Assembly: GCF_022397955.1 (NCBI RefSeq)
Contig: NZ_JAKEUQ010000023.1
Coordinates: 1-64,000, forward strand
DNA: 64,000 nucleotides
Direction of reading: 5' to 3'
Source: Vibrio sp. Isolate32
GTDB taxonomy: Bacteria > Pseudomonadota > Gammaproteobacteria > Enterobacterales > Vibrionaceae
This document shows, piece by piece, positions 42,704 through 52,002 of the stretch (the stretch's first letter is position 1; every line of letters begins with the position of its first letter). Both the position numbers and the translations under genes were made by a program. The notes under the pieces are model-generated. The model was not told the origin of the DNA and did not search any database. It saw only the letters and a program-made list of their open reading frames with translations.

Positions 42704-44107
42704 ATGGCTACAGGTAAGATCGTACAGATCATCGGTGCGGTAGTCGACGTAGAGTTCCCACAGGGTGAAGTACCTCGTGTATACGACGCTCTGAATGTTA
42801 ATGAAGTACAAGAACGTCTAGTTCTTGAAGTTCAGCAACAACTTGGCGGTGGCGTAGTTCGCGCAATCGTAATGGGTAGCTCTGATGGTTTACGTCGTGG
42901 TTTGACAGTTGAAAATACTGGCGCTCCAATCTCAGTACCAGTAGGTACTAAGACATTGGGTCGTATCATGAACGTCCTAGGTGACGCGATTGATGAGTGT
43001 GGTGAAATCGGTGCTGAAGAGCATTACGCAATTCACCGTGAAGCTCCAAGCTACGAAGAGCAGTCTAACGAGACAGCTCTTCTAGAAACTGGTGTTAAAG
43101 TAATCGACTTGATTTGTCCATTCGCTAAGGGTGGTAAAATTGGTCTATTCGGTGGTGCTGGTGTAGGTAAGACCGTTAACATGATGGAACTTATCAACAA
43201 CATCGCACTTCAACACTCAGGCCTATCTGTATTTGCAGGTGTAGGTGAGCGTACTCGTGAAGGTAACGATTTCTACTTTGAGATGCAGGAAGCTGGCGTT
43301 GTAAACGTTGAAAAACCTGAAGAATCAAAAGTAGCGATGGTTTACGGTCAGATGAACGAGCCACCAGGTAACCGTCTACGTGTTGCACTGACCGGTCTAA
43401 CAATGGCAGAGCGCTTCCGTGACGAAGGTCGTGACGTTCTACTGTTCGTTGATAACATCTACCGTTACACACTAGCAGGTACTGAAGTATCAGCACTTCT
43501 AGGTCGTATGCCTTCTGCGGTAGGTTACCAACCTACACTAGCTGAAGAAATGGGTGTTCTACAAGAGCGTATCACGTCAACGAAATCTGGTTCTATCACG
43601 TCTGTACAGGCGGTATATGTACCAGCGGATGACTTGACTGACCCGTCTCCAGCAACAACGTTCGCTCACTTGGATGCAACGGTTGTACTTAACCGTAACA
43701 TCGCATCTATGGGTCTATACCCAGCGATCGACCCGCTAGACTCTACTTCACGTCAACTGGATCCATTGGTAGTTGGACAAGAGCACTACGACATCGCTCG
43801 TGGCGTTCAGTCTACTCTTCAGCGCTATAAAGAGCTGAAAGATATCATTGCTATCCTAGGTATGGACGAGCTATCTGAAGAAGATAAGCAAGTTGTATCT
43901 CGTGCTCGTAAGATTGAGAAGTTCCTAACTCAGCCTTACCACGTAGCGGAAGTATTTACAGGTGACCCAGGCGTTTACGTACCTCTTAAAGAGACTCTAC
44001 GTGGCTTCCAAGGTCTTCTATCTGGTGAATACGATGACATTCCAGAGCAAGCGTTCATGTACTGTGGTGCAATTGACGAAGCTATCGAGAATGCTAAGAA
44101 GCTATAA
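42704..44107 (+). CDS. atpD: F0F1 ATP synthase subunit beta
   Basis: Catalytic subunit. It has 467 residues. The P-loop is GGAGVGKT (near 150-157), the catalytic Glu lies in GVGERTREGND, and the DELSEEDKQ lever segment is present. GAGG precedes the ATG. The high use of Vibrio-preferred codons fits a strongly expressed gene. Confidence 0.98.
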   Translation: MATGKIVQIIGAVVDVEFPQGEVPRVYDALNVNEVQERLVLEVQQQLGGGVVRAIVMGSSDGLRRGLTVENTGAPISVPVGTKTLGRIMNVLGDAIDECGEIGAEEHYAIHREAPSYEEQSNETALLETGVKVIDLICPFAKGGKIGLFGGAGVGKTVNMMELINNIALQHSGLSVFAGVGERTREGNDFYFEMQEAGVVNVEKPEESKVAMVYGQMNEPPGNRLRVALTGLTMAERFRDEGRDVLLFVDNIYRYTLAGTEVSALLGRMPSAVGYQPTLAEEMGVLQERITSTKSGSITSVQAVYVPADDLTDPSPATTFAHLDATVVLNRNIASMGLYPAIDPLDSTSRQLDPLVVGQEHYDIARGVQSTLQRYKELKDIIAILGMDELSEEDKQVVSRARKIEKFLTQPYHVAEVFTGDPGVYVPLKETLRGFQGLLSGEYDDIPEQAFMYCGAIDEAIENAKKL

Positions 44108-44125
44108 GGCTAACTAGGAGGCGAT

Positions 44126-44548
44126 ATGGCAGCAATAACCTTTCACCTAGACGTTGTAAGTGCAGAGAAACAAATTTTCTCAGGCCTTGTTGAGACGTTT
44201 CAGGTGACCGGTAGTGAGGGTGAGCTTGGTATTTTCCATGGTCATACTCCACTGCTGACCGCTATCAAGCCTGGTATGGTGCGTATTGTTAAGCAGCACG
44301 GCCACGAAGAAATTATTTATGTTTCTGGTGGTATGGTAGAAGTTCAGCCTGGTACAGCGACTGTACTGGCTGATACAGCTATCCGTGGTGAAGAGCTAGA
44401 CGCAGCAAAGGCGGAAGAAGCTAAACGCAAGGCTGTGGAGAATATCCAAAATCAGCATGGCGACATAGACTTCGCACAAGCGGCCGGTGAACTGGCTAAA
44501 GCCATTGCTCAGTTACGAGTTATCGAACTGACAAAACAGCGCCGTTAA
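44126..44548 (+). CDS. atpC: F0F1 ATP synthase subunit epsilon
   Basis: Rotor subunit and inhibitor of ATP hydrolysis. It has 140 residues. The N-terminal beta-barrel carries GSEGELGIFHGHTPLLTAIKPG (in two family segments), followed by two C-terminal helices. AGGAGG lies 6 nt before the ATG. It ends the atp operon, with a terminator 30 bp later. Confidence 0.97.
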   Translation: MAAITFHLDVVSAEKQIFSGLVETFQVTGSEGELGIFHGHTPLLTAIKPGMVRIVKQHGHEEIIYVSGGMVEVQPGTATVLADTAIRGEELDAAKAEEAKRKAVENIQNQHGDIDFAQAAGELAKAIAQLRVIELTKQRR

Positions 44549-44577
44549 TCTTTTATAAGATTATTGGTTCTGAGATA

Positions 44578-44602
44578 AAGGCGACCTAAGGGTCGCCTTT
44601 TT
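44578..44602 (+). terminator. intrinsic terminator of the atp operon
   Basis: AAAGGCGACC/GGTCGCCTTT stem with a TAAG loop, then TT. The stem matches that after yidC. Confidence 0.92.
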
Positions 44603-44731
44603 GCATTTTTAGATTCTCAAAAATGCTTCTTTTACGTATCACTACTGGTTAAATGGTTATTGCGATTTAATTTTTTGGCCAAAAACGGTTACAATATCGG
44701 CTTAATAAAAATAACGTTGGATAGGTTTACA

Positions 44732-46093
44732 ATGAAGTTTAGCGCGGTAATTCTCGCGGCGGGCAAAGGCACTCGCATGTATTCAAACACACCAAAGGTT
44801 CTGCACACACTTGCAGGTAAGCCAATGGTGAAGCATGTTATCGATACATGTAATGGTTTAGGCGCTCAAAATATCAACCTGGTTTACGGCCACGGTGGTG
44901 ATCAGATGAAGGCTACTCTAGCTGAAGAATCTGTAAATTGGGCACTGCAAGCTGAGCAGCTGGGTACAGGCCACGCGGTGGATCAGGCATCAGCGCACTT
45001 TGCTGATGATGAGAAAGTACTGGTGCTTTACGGTGATGTTCCTCTTATCTCGCCTGAAACTATTGAAAACTTATTAGACGCTCAACCAAACGGTGGTATC
45101 GCGCTACTTACGGTCGTGCTAGACAACCCAATGGGATACGGTCGTATTATTCGTCGTAATGGCCCAGTAGTGGCGATCGTTGAACAAAAAGATGCAACGG
45201 ATGAGCAGAAGCTTATCAAAGAGATCAACACTGGCGTTATGGTTGCGACAGGTGGCGATCTGAAGCGCTGGTTGTCTGGCCTAAGCAACGACAACGCACA
45301 AGGTGAATACTACCTGACTGACGTTATTGCAGCAGCTCACGATGAAGGTCGTGCGGTTGAGGCGGTGCACCCAGTAAGCCCAATTGAAGTCGAAGGTGTT
45401 AACGATCGCTCTCAACTGGCTCGTCTAGAGCGCGCTTATCAAGCTGAGCAAGCAGACAAGCTATTGAAGCAAGGCGTAATGCTACGCGACCCAAGCCGCT
45501 TTGATCTACGTGGTGAATTGCAGTGCGGTATGGATGTTGAGATTGATACTAACGTTATCATCGAAGGCAGCGTTAGCATTGGCGACAACGTAGTTATCGG
45601 CACAGGTTGTGTCTTGAAAGATTGTGAGATCGATGACAACACCATCATTCGCCCATACAGCGTAATCGAAGGTGCAACGGTCGGTGAAGACTGTACGGTT
45701 GGTCCATTTACTCGCCTACGTCCAGGTGCAGACATGCGTAACGATTCGCACGTTGGTAACTTTGTTGAAGTGAAGAACACTCGCCTTGGTGAAGGTTCTA
45801 AAGCGAATCATTTAACGTATTTAGGCGATGCTGAAATTGGTCAGCGTGTAAACGTGGGAGCGGGTGCTATTACTTGTAACTACGATGGTGCGAATAAGTT
45901 TAAGACCATTATCGGCGACGACGTATTCGTTGGTTCAGATAGTCAATTAATCGCGCCTGTTACGATTGGTAATGGTGCAACTGTTGGTGCTGGCTCTACA
46001 GTAACGCGCGATGTTTCTGAAAATGAGTTAGTTATCAGCCGTGCGAAAGAACGTAAGATTGCTGATTGGAAACGTCCGACTAAGAAAATGTAG
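44732..46093 (+). CDS. glmU: bifunctional N-acetylglucosamine-1-phosphate uridyltransferase / glucosamine-1-phosphate acetyltransferase
   Basis: Makes UDP-GlcNAc for peptidoglycan and LPS. It has 453 residues from MKFSAVILAAGKGTRM (E. coli 456); a longer in-frame start lacks family similarity. The N-terminal Rossmann pyrophosphorylase has the loop LAAGKGTRM (8-16), and the C-terminal left-handed beta-helix (from about 250) has hexapeptide repeats and the active-site region KNTRLGEGSKANHLTYLGDA (in the family pattern). It is downstream of atpC as in E. coli, separated by a terminator. Confidence 0.97.
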   Translation: MKFSAVILAAGKGTRMYSNTPKVLHTLAGKPMVKHVIDTCNGLGAQNINLVYGHGGDQMKATLAEESVNWALQAEQLGTGHAVDQASAHFADDEKVLVLYGDVPLISPETIENLLDAQPNGGIALLTVVLDNPMGYGRIIRRNGPVVAIVEQKDATDEQKLIKEINTGVMVATGGDLKRWLSGLSNDNAQGEYYLTDVIAAAHDEGRAVEAVHPVSPIEVEGVNDRSQLARLERAYQAEQADKLLKQGVMLRDPSRFDLRGELQCGMDVEIDTNVIIEGSVSIGDNVVIGTGCVLKDCEIDDNTIIRPYSVIEGATVGEDCTVGPFTRLRPGADMRNDSHVGNFVEVKNTRLGEGSKANHLTYLGDAEIGQRVNVGAGAITCNYDGANKFKTIIGDDVFVGSDSQLIAPVTIGNGATVGAGSTVTRDVSENELVISRAKERKIADWKRPTKKM

Positions 46094-46153
46094 TCTCGCA
46101 ATAAACAAGATGATTTAGATAGAGCTACTGGCTTATTCTATATAACTCTAGAT

Positions 46154-46184
46154 AAAAAAGAGCGAGTAATATCGCTCTTTTTTG
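46154..46184. terminator. bidirectional terminator between glmU and punC
   Basis: AAAAAAGAGCGA/TCGCTCTTTTTT perfect stem around GTAATA, between convergent genes. It is almost the same sequence as the terminator at 48534. Confidence 0.92.
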
Positions 46185-46202
46185 TTTTCGTTAACCTATA
46201 AC

Positions 46203-47414
46203 CTAGTCTTGCTTCTCTTCTGCTACAACACGAGAGTTATCTGGTGCTGCAAAGTGTTCTGATAGCTCTTTGTTCGACACGATGTAGCCAATCCATAAAG
46301 CGCCCAAACAAATCACAACTGCAATACCTGTTGCACTTAGTGCTTGGCTCGCCATTGCTGCTACCAATGCGCTTGATAGGCCGCTGATGCTGATTTGTAA
46401 GCTGTTCTGTAGACCTGCAGCTGTTGCAGGGCTTTGCTTCGCACTTGATAGGGCACGATTTACTACGATTGGGTAAAGTGCGCCATTCGCGACTGCAATC
46501 AGACAGAACGGTGCAAGTAGAGGCCAGATTGATGTCAGCTCCCACTGCGATGCGATGAAGATAAGCATTGCAGCAACGCTGAACAAACCAATCAAATTTC
46601 TTAGCACCACACCATCGCCATATTTCTTCACTGCTTGTTTACCAAAGTAACCACCAGCCATGAATGCGATTGTTTGTGGGATGAAGCTTAGGCCGATGTC
46701 TTTTGCTTCATAACCTAGTTGAGCCATGATCTCTGGCATACCCGTTAGGTAAGCGAAGAAAGCTGCAGACGCAGAAGCAAACATTAAAACGTTACCCATG
46801 TAAGGCTTTGATTTAAGCAACATCTTGATGTCTGTCTTAATAGATGTTTGTTTTACTTCTGGTGCTTCTTTTGGTTGAGCCATCGTCGTTGCGACAAGTA
46901 GCGCACCCATTAGCGTTAAGGTAACGAAGATGCTGTGCCAACCAAAGTTATCCGCCAATAACACACCTAACTGAGGTGCTAGTGCAGGAGATAACGCAAC
47001 CAAAGGCATGATGGTTGCAAAAATTTGCTGGCTACTGCTTTGCGAGTAACGCTTGATAACCATTGCTTGCCAGATCACCGCAGGAGCACATACACCGATC
47101 GCTTGGATGAAGCGTAGTGTCAGTAGGTGCCATACCTCAGTACTGAATGCTAAGCCAAATGAAGCTGCAGTAAAGATAACAAGACCAACCGCCAGCGTAT
47201 TGCGGTGACCATACTTGTCACTTGCTAGACCCCAAAGAAGTTGACCCATCGCCATACCGCCAAGGAATACGGTTAGAGACAAAGCAATTTGCTCTGGACC
47301 GGTTGCGAAATCAACTTCCATTGCCTTAAATGCAGGAAGGTACATATCGGTCGCGATAAAGCCAAGCATTGAAAGAACTGCAAGGTAGACCAATTGAAAT
47401 TTAGAAATATTCAT
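46203..47414 (-). CDS. punC: MFS transporter, PunC (YdhC) type purine nucleoside uptake
   Basis: A 403-residue major facilitator of the Bcr/CflA (DHA1) family with 12 predicted helices. The motif A-like loop is LASDKYGHRNTLAVG after helix 2. Long stretches read like E. coli YdhC/PunC: FIATDMYLPAFKA near the start, GVCAPAVIWQA, IMPLVALSPALAPQLG and IANGALYPIVV-type sequence. PunC imports purine nucleosides and is activated by PunR, whose apparent orthologue is divergent next door. The paired arrangement supports this over a generic drug-efflux call. The substrate is inferred. Confidence 0.85.
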   Translation of the reverse strand: MNISKFQLVYLAVLSMLGFIATDMYLPAFKAMEVDFATGPEQIALSLTVFLGGMAMGQLLWGLASDKYGHRNTLAVGLVIFTAASFGLAFSTEVWHLLTLRFIQAIGVCAPAVIWQAMVIKRYSQSSSQQIFATIMPLVALSPALAPQLGVLLADNFGWHSIFVTLTLMGALLVATTMAQPKEAPEVKQTSIKTDIKMLLKSKPYMGNVLMFASASAAFFAYLTGMPEIMAQLGYEAKDIGLSFIPQTIAFMAGGYFGKQAVKKYGDGVVLRNLIGLFSVAAMLIFIASQWELTSIWPLLAPFCLIAVANGALYPIVVNRALSSAKQSPATAAGLQNSLQISISGLSSALVAAMASQALSATGIAVVICLGALWIGYIVSNKELSEHFAAPDNSRVVAEEKQD

Positions 47415-47577
47415 AAGATGCCATTAAGCTAAAGGTAGTGATGTCTTTATCATCAAAAAAATTGTTTGATATACAGAAGTAAAAGCCCCTGTTTATGTAT
47501 ACTGATATTCTATTTTTCAGACCTGATAAAATAAAACGCTAAAATATGTGGTTATCAATCAAAAAATTTGAAGGCTT

Positions 47578-48492
47578 ATGTTCTCTAAATCCTCTTTAGA
47601 AATGCTCGACACTGTTGCTCGCTTGGGCAGTTTTACTGCTGCGGCAGAGCAATTGCACAAAGTACCATCGGCGATCAGCTACGGTGTTAGGCAGGTCGAG
47701 CAAGAACTGGATGTTTTACTTTTCAGACGTTTACCGAGAAAGGTAGAGCTGACACCTGCAGGTGAACTGTTCATTGAAGAGGCGCGCGCGTTGCTGAGGC
47801 AGATGGAAGAGGTCAGTGCCCAGACTCGACGAGCGGCTCGTGGTTGGAAGAAAACCTTGCGCTTAACGCTCGATAACGTGGTGAAGCTCGACAAGATGAA
47901 GCCGATGATTGAAGAGTTCTATCAAACGTTTGAGTTTGCAGAGCTTCAGATCAACATGGAGGTGTTTAATGGTTCTTGGGAAGCCATTGCACAGGGCAGA
48001 GCGGATATTGTGATTGGAGCAACCTCTGCGATTCCGGTTGGTGGTGACTTTGAGGTTAAAGACATGGGCCGTTTAGATTGGGCGTTTGTCATGTCGCCAA
48101 GTCACCCATGTGTGCGAGAGCAAAACCTCAATGAAGAGTTTGTTAGCCAATACCCCGCGATATGTTTGGATGATACCTCTAGCGTGCTCCCTAAGCGGCA
48201 CACAGGTCACTACTCAAATCAAAGACGCCTTTTATTACCTAACTGGTATAGCGCGATAGAGTGTCTCAAGAATGGAGTTGGGGTAGGGTATATGCCAAGA
48301 CACATTGCTGAACCTATTATCGAACAAGGCCTGCTGGTGGAAAAAATATTGCCTGAACCAAGCCCGCAGAGTCACTGCTGCTTGGTGTGGCGAAAAGATG
48401 ATAACCATAAACTGATTGAGTGGATGGTAAAGTACTTAGGATCAAGTGAGCAGTTGTATCAAGATTGGTTGGATCATCGCAAGGCGATTTAA
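47578..48492 (+). CDS. punR: LysR-family regulator PunR (YdhB)
   Basis: A 304-residue LTTR. HTH at 4-60 (SLEMLDTVARLGSFTAAAEQ, then LHKVPSAISYGVRQVEQEL). The VPSAISY recognition helix, the VFNGSWEAIAQGRADIVIGAT segment (family: VFNG-W-A), IPVGG and CCLVW near the end align with E. coli YdhB/PunR, the activator of punC. It is divergent from punC across a 163-bp AT-rich spacer that must hold both promoters; I could not pick out the T-N11-A operator with confidence. Confidence 0.86.
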   Translation: MFSKSSLEMLDTVARLGSFTAAAEQLHKVPSAISYGVRQVEQELDVLLFRRLPRKVELTPAGELFIEEARALLRQMEEVSAQTRRAARGWKKTLRLTLDNVVKLDKMKPMIEEFYQTFEFAELQINMEVFNGSWEAIAQGRADIVIGATSAIPVGGDFEVKDMGRLDWAFVMSPSHPCVREQNLNEEFVSQYPAICLDDTSSVLPKRHTGHYSNQRRLLLPNWYSAIECLKNGVGVGYMPRHIAEPIIEQGLLVEKILPEPSPQSHCCLVWRKDDNHKLIEWMVKYLGSSEQLYQDWLDHRKAI

Positions 48493-48533
48493 TGATCTCT
48501 TTGAAAGAGGATCCTTTAGGGTTTGGTACTAAT

Positions 48534-48563
48534 AAAAAGAGCGAGTAAATACTCGCTCTTTTT
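48534..48563. terminator. bidirectional terminator between punR and ilvA
   Basis: AAAAAGAGCGAGT/ACTCGCTCTTTTT around AAAT, between convergent genes. An additional shorter hairpin (ATCTCTTT/AAAGAGGAT, 48494-48512) lies just after the punR stop. Confidence 0.92.
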
Positions 48564-48580
48564 GATTCGGTCGTTAACTC

Positions 48581-50125
48581 TTAAGACAAGAAGAACTTGT
48601 AGGAAGGGTTATCGGTTTCATCTTTACATTGATAGCCAAGCTCTCGTAAGTGGGTCGAGAACTGAGCCAAATCATCATCATCAAGCTCAAAGCCACACAA
48701 TACACGGCCGTAGTCGGCACCGTGATTGCGATAATTGAACAGGCTGATATTCCAGTGGGTACCTAAGGTATCAAGGAATTTAATCAATGCACCTGGGTAT
48801 TCTGGGAACTCAAAGCTGTATAGGCGTTCTTTCAGAGGTTTCGATGGTTTACCGCCAATCATGTAGCGAATGTGCAGTTTTGCCATCTCATCATCAGACA
48901 GATCGACAACTGGGTAGCCACCGTCACGTAGGTCATTGATGATGTGTTCGAGTTCTTCTTGTCCACCTTGCAGACGTACACCAACGAAGATATTTGCTAG
49001 GCTTTCGTCGTTGTGGCGGTAGTTAAACTCAGTCACTGCACGACCACCAATAATATTACAGAACTCAAGGAATGCACCTTGTCGCTCTGGAATCGTCACC
49101 GCAAGCAGACCTTCTCGCTTCTCACCCAGTTCACAGCGTTCAGACACATAGCGCAGACCGTGGAAGTTGGTGTTAGCACCAGACAGTACCGTTGCTAATT
49201 GCTTATCTTGCAGCTGATTCTGCTCAGCAAACTTCTTTAAGCCAGCTAGAGCAAGCGCACCAGAAGGCTCGGCAATTGCACGAGTGTCTTCAAAGATGTC
49301 TTTTACTGCTGAGCAGATCTCATCGCTAGACACGGCAATGTGACCGTCGATGTATTGCTGACACAGACGGAATGTCTCTTCACCAATGCGTTTAACCGCA
49401 ACACCATCAGCAAACATGCTGACTTGATCCAGTACTACTGGCTCACCAGCATCTAGAGCTGCCTTCAAGCAAGCCGAATCTTCAGGTTCTACTGCAATGA
49501 CTTTAATCTCTGGCATCAGCTGTTTAACAAGCACTGCAACACCTGCGGCTAAGCCACCACCACCAACAGGCACAAAGATGTAATCCATGTGACCATTTTG
49601 CTGAAGCATCTCCATACCCATGGTGCCTTGCCCAGCGATCACCAATGGGTGATCGAATGGAGGCACAAAGGTGTAACCATGCTCAGCTGACAGTCGCTCA
49701 GCTTCTGCTTTGGCTTCATCAAAGTTGCTACCGTGTAGAACAACGTTACCGCCAAATCCACGTACCGCATCAACCTTGATGTCAGGTGTGGTTTTTGGCA
49801 TCACAATCGTGGTTTGAATACCCAACTTAGAACCGGACAGCGCCATACCTTGAGCATGGTTACCCGCCGATGCTGCAATCACACCTGCGGCTTTCTGCTG
49901 CTCTGAAAGGCTTGATACCATGTTGTAGGCACCACGTAGCTTGAACGAGTGGACCGGCTGACGGTCTTCTCGCTTAAGCTGCACCTGATTTCCAATGCGC
50001 GCGCTTAAACGTGGCATATCCTGTAGAGGTGTCACTATTGCCGCTTCGTAAACCGGCGCTCTCAGGATCTGACGCAGATAATCTGCGCCAGTTTGTTTTT
50101 GGGGGCTGGAAGTGTCATCACTCAT
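48581..50125 (-). CDS. ilvA: threonine ammonia-lyase, biosynthetic
   Basis: Deaminates threonine to 2-oxobutanoate, the committed step to isoleucine. It has 514 residues, as in E. coli. The PLP lysine lies in HSFKLRGAYNM (near 62), the glycine loop is PVGGGGLAAGVA, and two C-terminal ACT-like regulatory domains (about 325-514) that bind isoleucine/valine are present, which marks the biosynthetic enzyme. It is the last gene of ilvGMEDA, starting 2 bp after ilvD. Confidence 0.97.
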   Translation of the reverse strand: MSDDTSSPQKQTGADYLRQILRAPVYEAAIVTPLQDMPRLSARIGNQVQLKREDRQPVHSFKLRGAYNMVSSLSEQQKAAGVIAASAGNHAQGMALSGSKLGIQTTIVMPKTTPDIKVDAVRGFGGNVVLHGSNFDEAKAEAERLSAEHGYTFVPPFDHPLVIAGQGTMGMEMLQQNGHMDYIFVPVGGGGLAAGVAVLVKQLMPEIKVIAVEPEDSACLKAALDAGEPVVLDQVSMFADGVAVKRIGEETFRLCQQYIDGHIAVSSDEICSAVKDIFEDTRAIAEPSGALALAGLKKFAEQNQLQDKQLATVLSGANTNFHGLRYVSERCELGEKREGLLAVTIPERQGAFLEFCNIIGGRAVTEFNYRHNDESLANIFVGVRLQGGQEELEHIINDLRDGGYPVVDLSDDEMAKLHIRYMIGGKPSKPLKERLYSFEFPEYPGALIKFLDTLGTHWNISLFNYRNHGADYGRVLCGFELDDDDLAQFSTHLRELGYQCKDETDNPSYKFFLS

Positions 50126-50127
50126 AG

Positions 50128-51969
50128 TTAGCCCTCTAGCTTAGACTTATCACGCACGGCGCCTTTGTCGGCACTGGTTGCCATGCTTGCGTAAGCTTTC
50201 AGTGCGAATGAAACTTCACGCTGACGGTTTTCTGGTTTCCAGCCTAGTGCATCTTGCTTAACACGACGGGCTTCTAGCTCAGCTTCAGGCACATCAAGTG
50301 TGATTGAGCGGCTAGGGATGTCGATAGTGATGATGTCGCCAGTGTTCACTAGACCAATCACACCGCCACTTGCTGCTTCTGGAGAAGCGTGACCGATAGA
50401 CAGACCCGATGTACCACCCGAGAAACGACCATCTGTTAGCAGTGCACAAGACTTGCCTAGACCCATCGATTTTAGGTAAGTAGTTGGGTAAAGCATTTCT
50501 TGCATGCCCGGACCACCTTTAGGACCTTCGTAACGGATAACAACCACTTCACCCGCTTTTACTTTGCCGCCTAAGATGCCCTCTACGGCTGTGTCCTGGC
50601 TTTCAAATACGATAGCAGGACCTTGGAATTTCAGGTTCTCTTCATCAACGCCAGCTGTCTTAACGATACAACCGTCAACGGCGATGTTGCCTGAAAGTAC
50701 CGCTAGGCCACCTTCTTGGCTGAATGCATTCTCTTTAGTGCGGATACAACCTTCTTTGCGGTCGTCATCAAGGCGATCCCAACGACAATCTTGCGAGAAG
50801 GCTTTAGTTGTACGAATACCAGCAGGACCCGCGCGGAAGAACTTAAGTACCGCTTCGTCTTCTGTTTGCATGATGTCGTATTGAGCAAGCTGCTCTTGCA
50901 TGCTTAGGCCAAGCACAGTGCGAGTTTGGTTGTTCAGTAGGCCAGCGCGGTCTAGTTCACCTAGGATAGCCATTACACCACCTGCGCGGTGAACGTCTTC
51001 CATGTGATATTTCGGTGTTGAAGGAGCCACTTTACATAGGTGTGGAACACGGCGAGACATCTCGTCGATATCACCCATATCAAAGTCGACTTCACCCTCT
51101 TGAGCCGCTGCCAATAGGTGAAGAACGGTATTACTTGAACCACCCATTGCGATATCTAGAGCCATCGCATTTTCAAAGGCTGCGCGGTTCGCGATATTGC
51201 GAGGCAGTGCTGATTCGTCGTCTTGCTCGTAGTAACGCTTAGTCAGGTCAACGATACGCTTACCTGCATTGATGAATAGCTCTTCACGGTCTGCGTGGGT
51301 TGCTAGCATAGAGCCGTTACCTGGCTGAGATAGACCAAGCGCTTCAGTTAGACAGTTCATTGAGTTAGCCGTGAACATACCTGAACATGAACCACATGTT
51401 GGACATGCAGAGCGTTCTACTTGCTCACTTTGCTCATCTGAGATTGTTGGATCGGCACCTTGGATCATCGCATCAACAAGGTCTAGCTTGATGATCTGAT
51501 CGGAAAGCTTGGTTTTACCTGCTTCCATTGGGCCGCCTGATACAAAGATCACTGGGATGTTTAGGCGCATAGCTGCCATCATCATTCCCGGAGTGATTTT
51601 GTCACAGTTAGAGATACATACCATCGCATCTGCACAGTGTGCATTGACCATGTATTCTACAGAGTCTGCGATAAGCTCACGTGATGGCAGTGAGTACAGC
51701 ATGCCGCCGTGACCCATTGCGATACCATCATCAACCGCGATGGTGTTGAATTCTTTAGCGATACCGCCTGCTTTTTCGATTTCACCTGCAACCAATTGAC
51801 CCATATCTTTAAGGTGAACGTGGCCTGGTACGAATTGAGTGAAAGAGTTTACAACTGCGATGATTGGCTTACCGAAGTCATCATCTTTAACGCCAGTTGC
51901 ACGCCATAAAGCGCGCGCACCAGCCATGTTGCGTCCGTGGGTAGTCGTTGCTGAACGATAGATTGGCAT
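50128..51969 (-). CDS. ilvD: dihydroxy-acid dehydratase
   Basis: Fe-S enzyme converting dihydroxy acids to 2-oxo acids for valine, leucine and isoleucine. The protein has 613 residues (E. coli 616). Cluster cysteines lie in CISNCDKITPG (near 122-126) and SACPTCGSCSGMFTANSMNC (near 195). It is in the ilvGMEDA operon, 33 bp after ilvE, with AAGGA before the start. Confidence 0.97.
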   Translation of the reverse strand: MPIYRSATTTHGRNMAGARALWRATGVKDDDFGKPIIAVVNSFTQFVPGHVHLKDMGQLVAGEIEKAGGIAKEFNTIAVDDGIAMGHGGMLYSLPSRELIADSVEYMVNAHCADAMVCISNCDKITPGMMMAAMRLNIPVIFVSGGPMEAGKTKLSDQIIKLDLVDAMIQGADPTISDEQSEQVERSACPTCGSCSGMFTANSMNCLTEALGLSQPGNGSMLATHADREELFINAGKRIVDLTKRYYEQDDESALPRNIANRAAFENAMALDIAMGGSSNTVLHLLAAAQEGEVDFDMGDIDEMSRRVPHLCKVAPSTPKYHMEDVHRAGGVMAILGELDRAGLLNNQTRTVLGLSMQEQLAQYDIMQTEDEAVLKFFRAGPAGIRTTKAFSQDCRWDRLDDDRKEGCIRTKENAFSQEGGLAVLSGNIAVDGCIVKTAGVDEENLKFQGPAIVFESQDTAVEGILGGKVKAGEVVVIRYEGPKGGPGMQEMLYPTTYLKSMGLGKSCALLTDGRFSGGTSGLSIGHASPEAASGGVIGLVNTGDIITIDIPSRSITLDVPEAELEARRVKQDALGWKPENRQREVSFALKAYASMATSADKGAVRDKSKLEG

Positions 51970-52002
51970 TGCTTAAATCCTTATAAAATATTTGGCTGTT
52001 GC

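Noticed and set aside
45439..45780. Long open frame antisense to glmU
   Set aside because: Shadow of the coding strand; low-complexity Ser/Thr/Pro-rich translation without family features.
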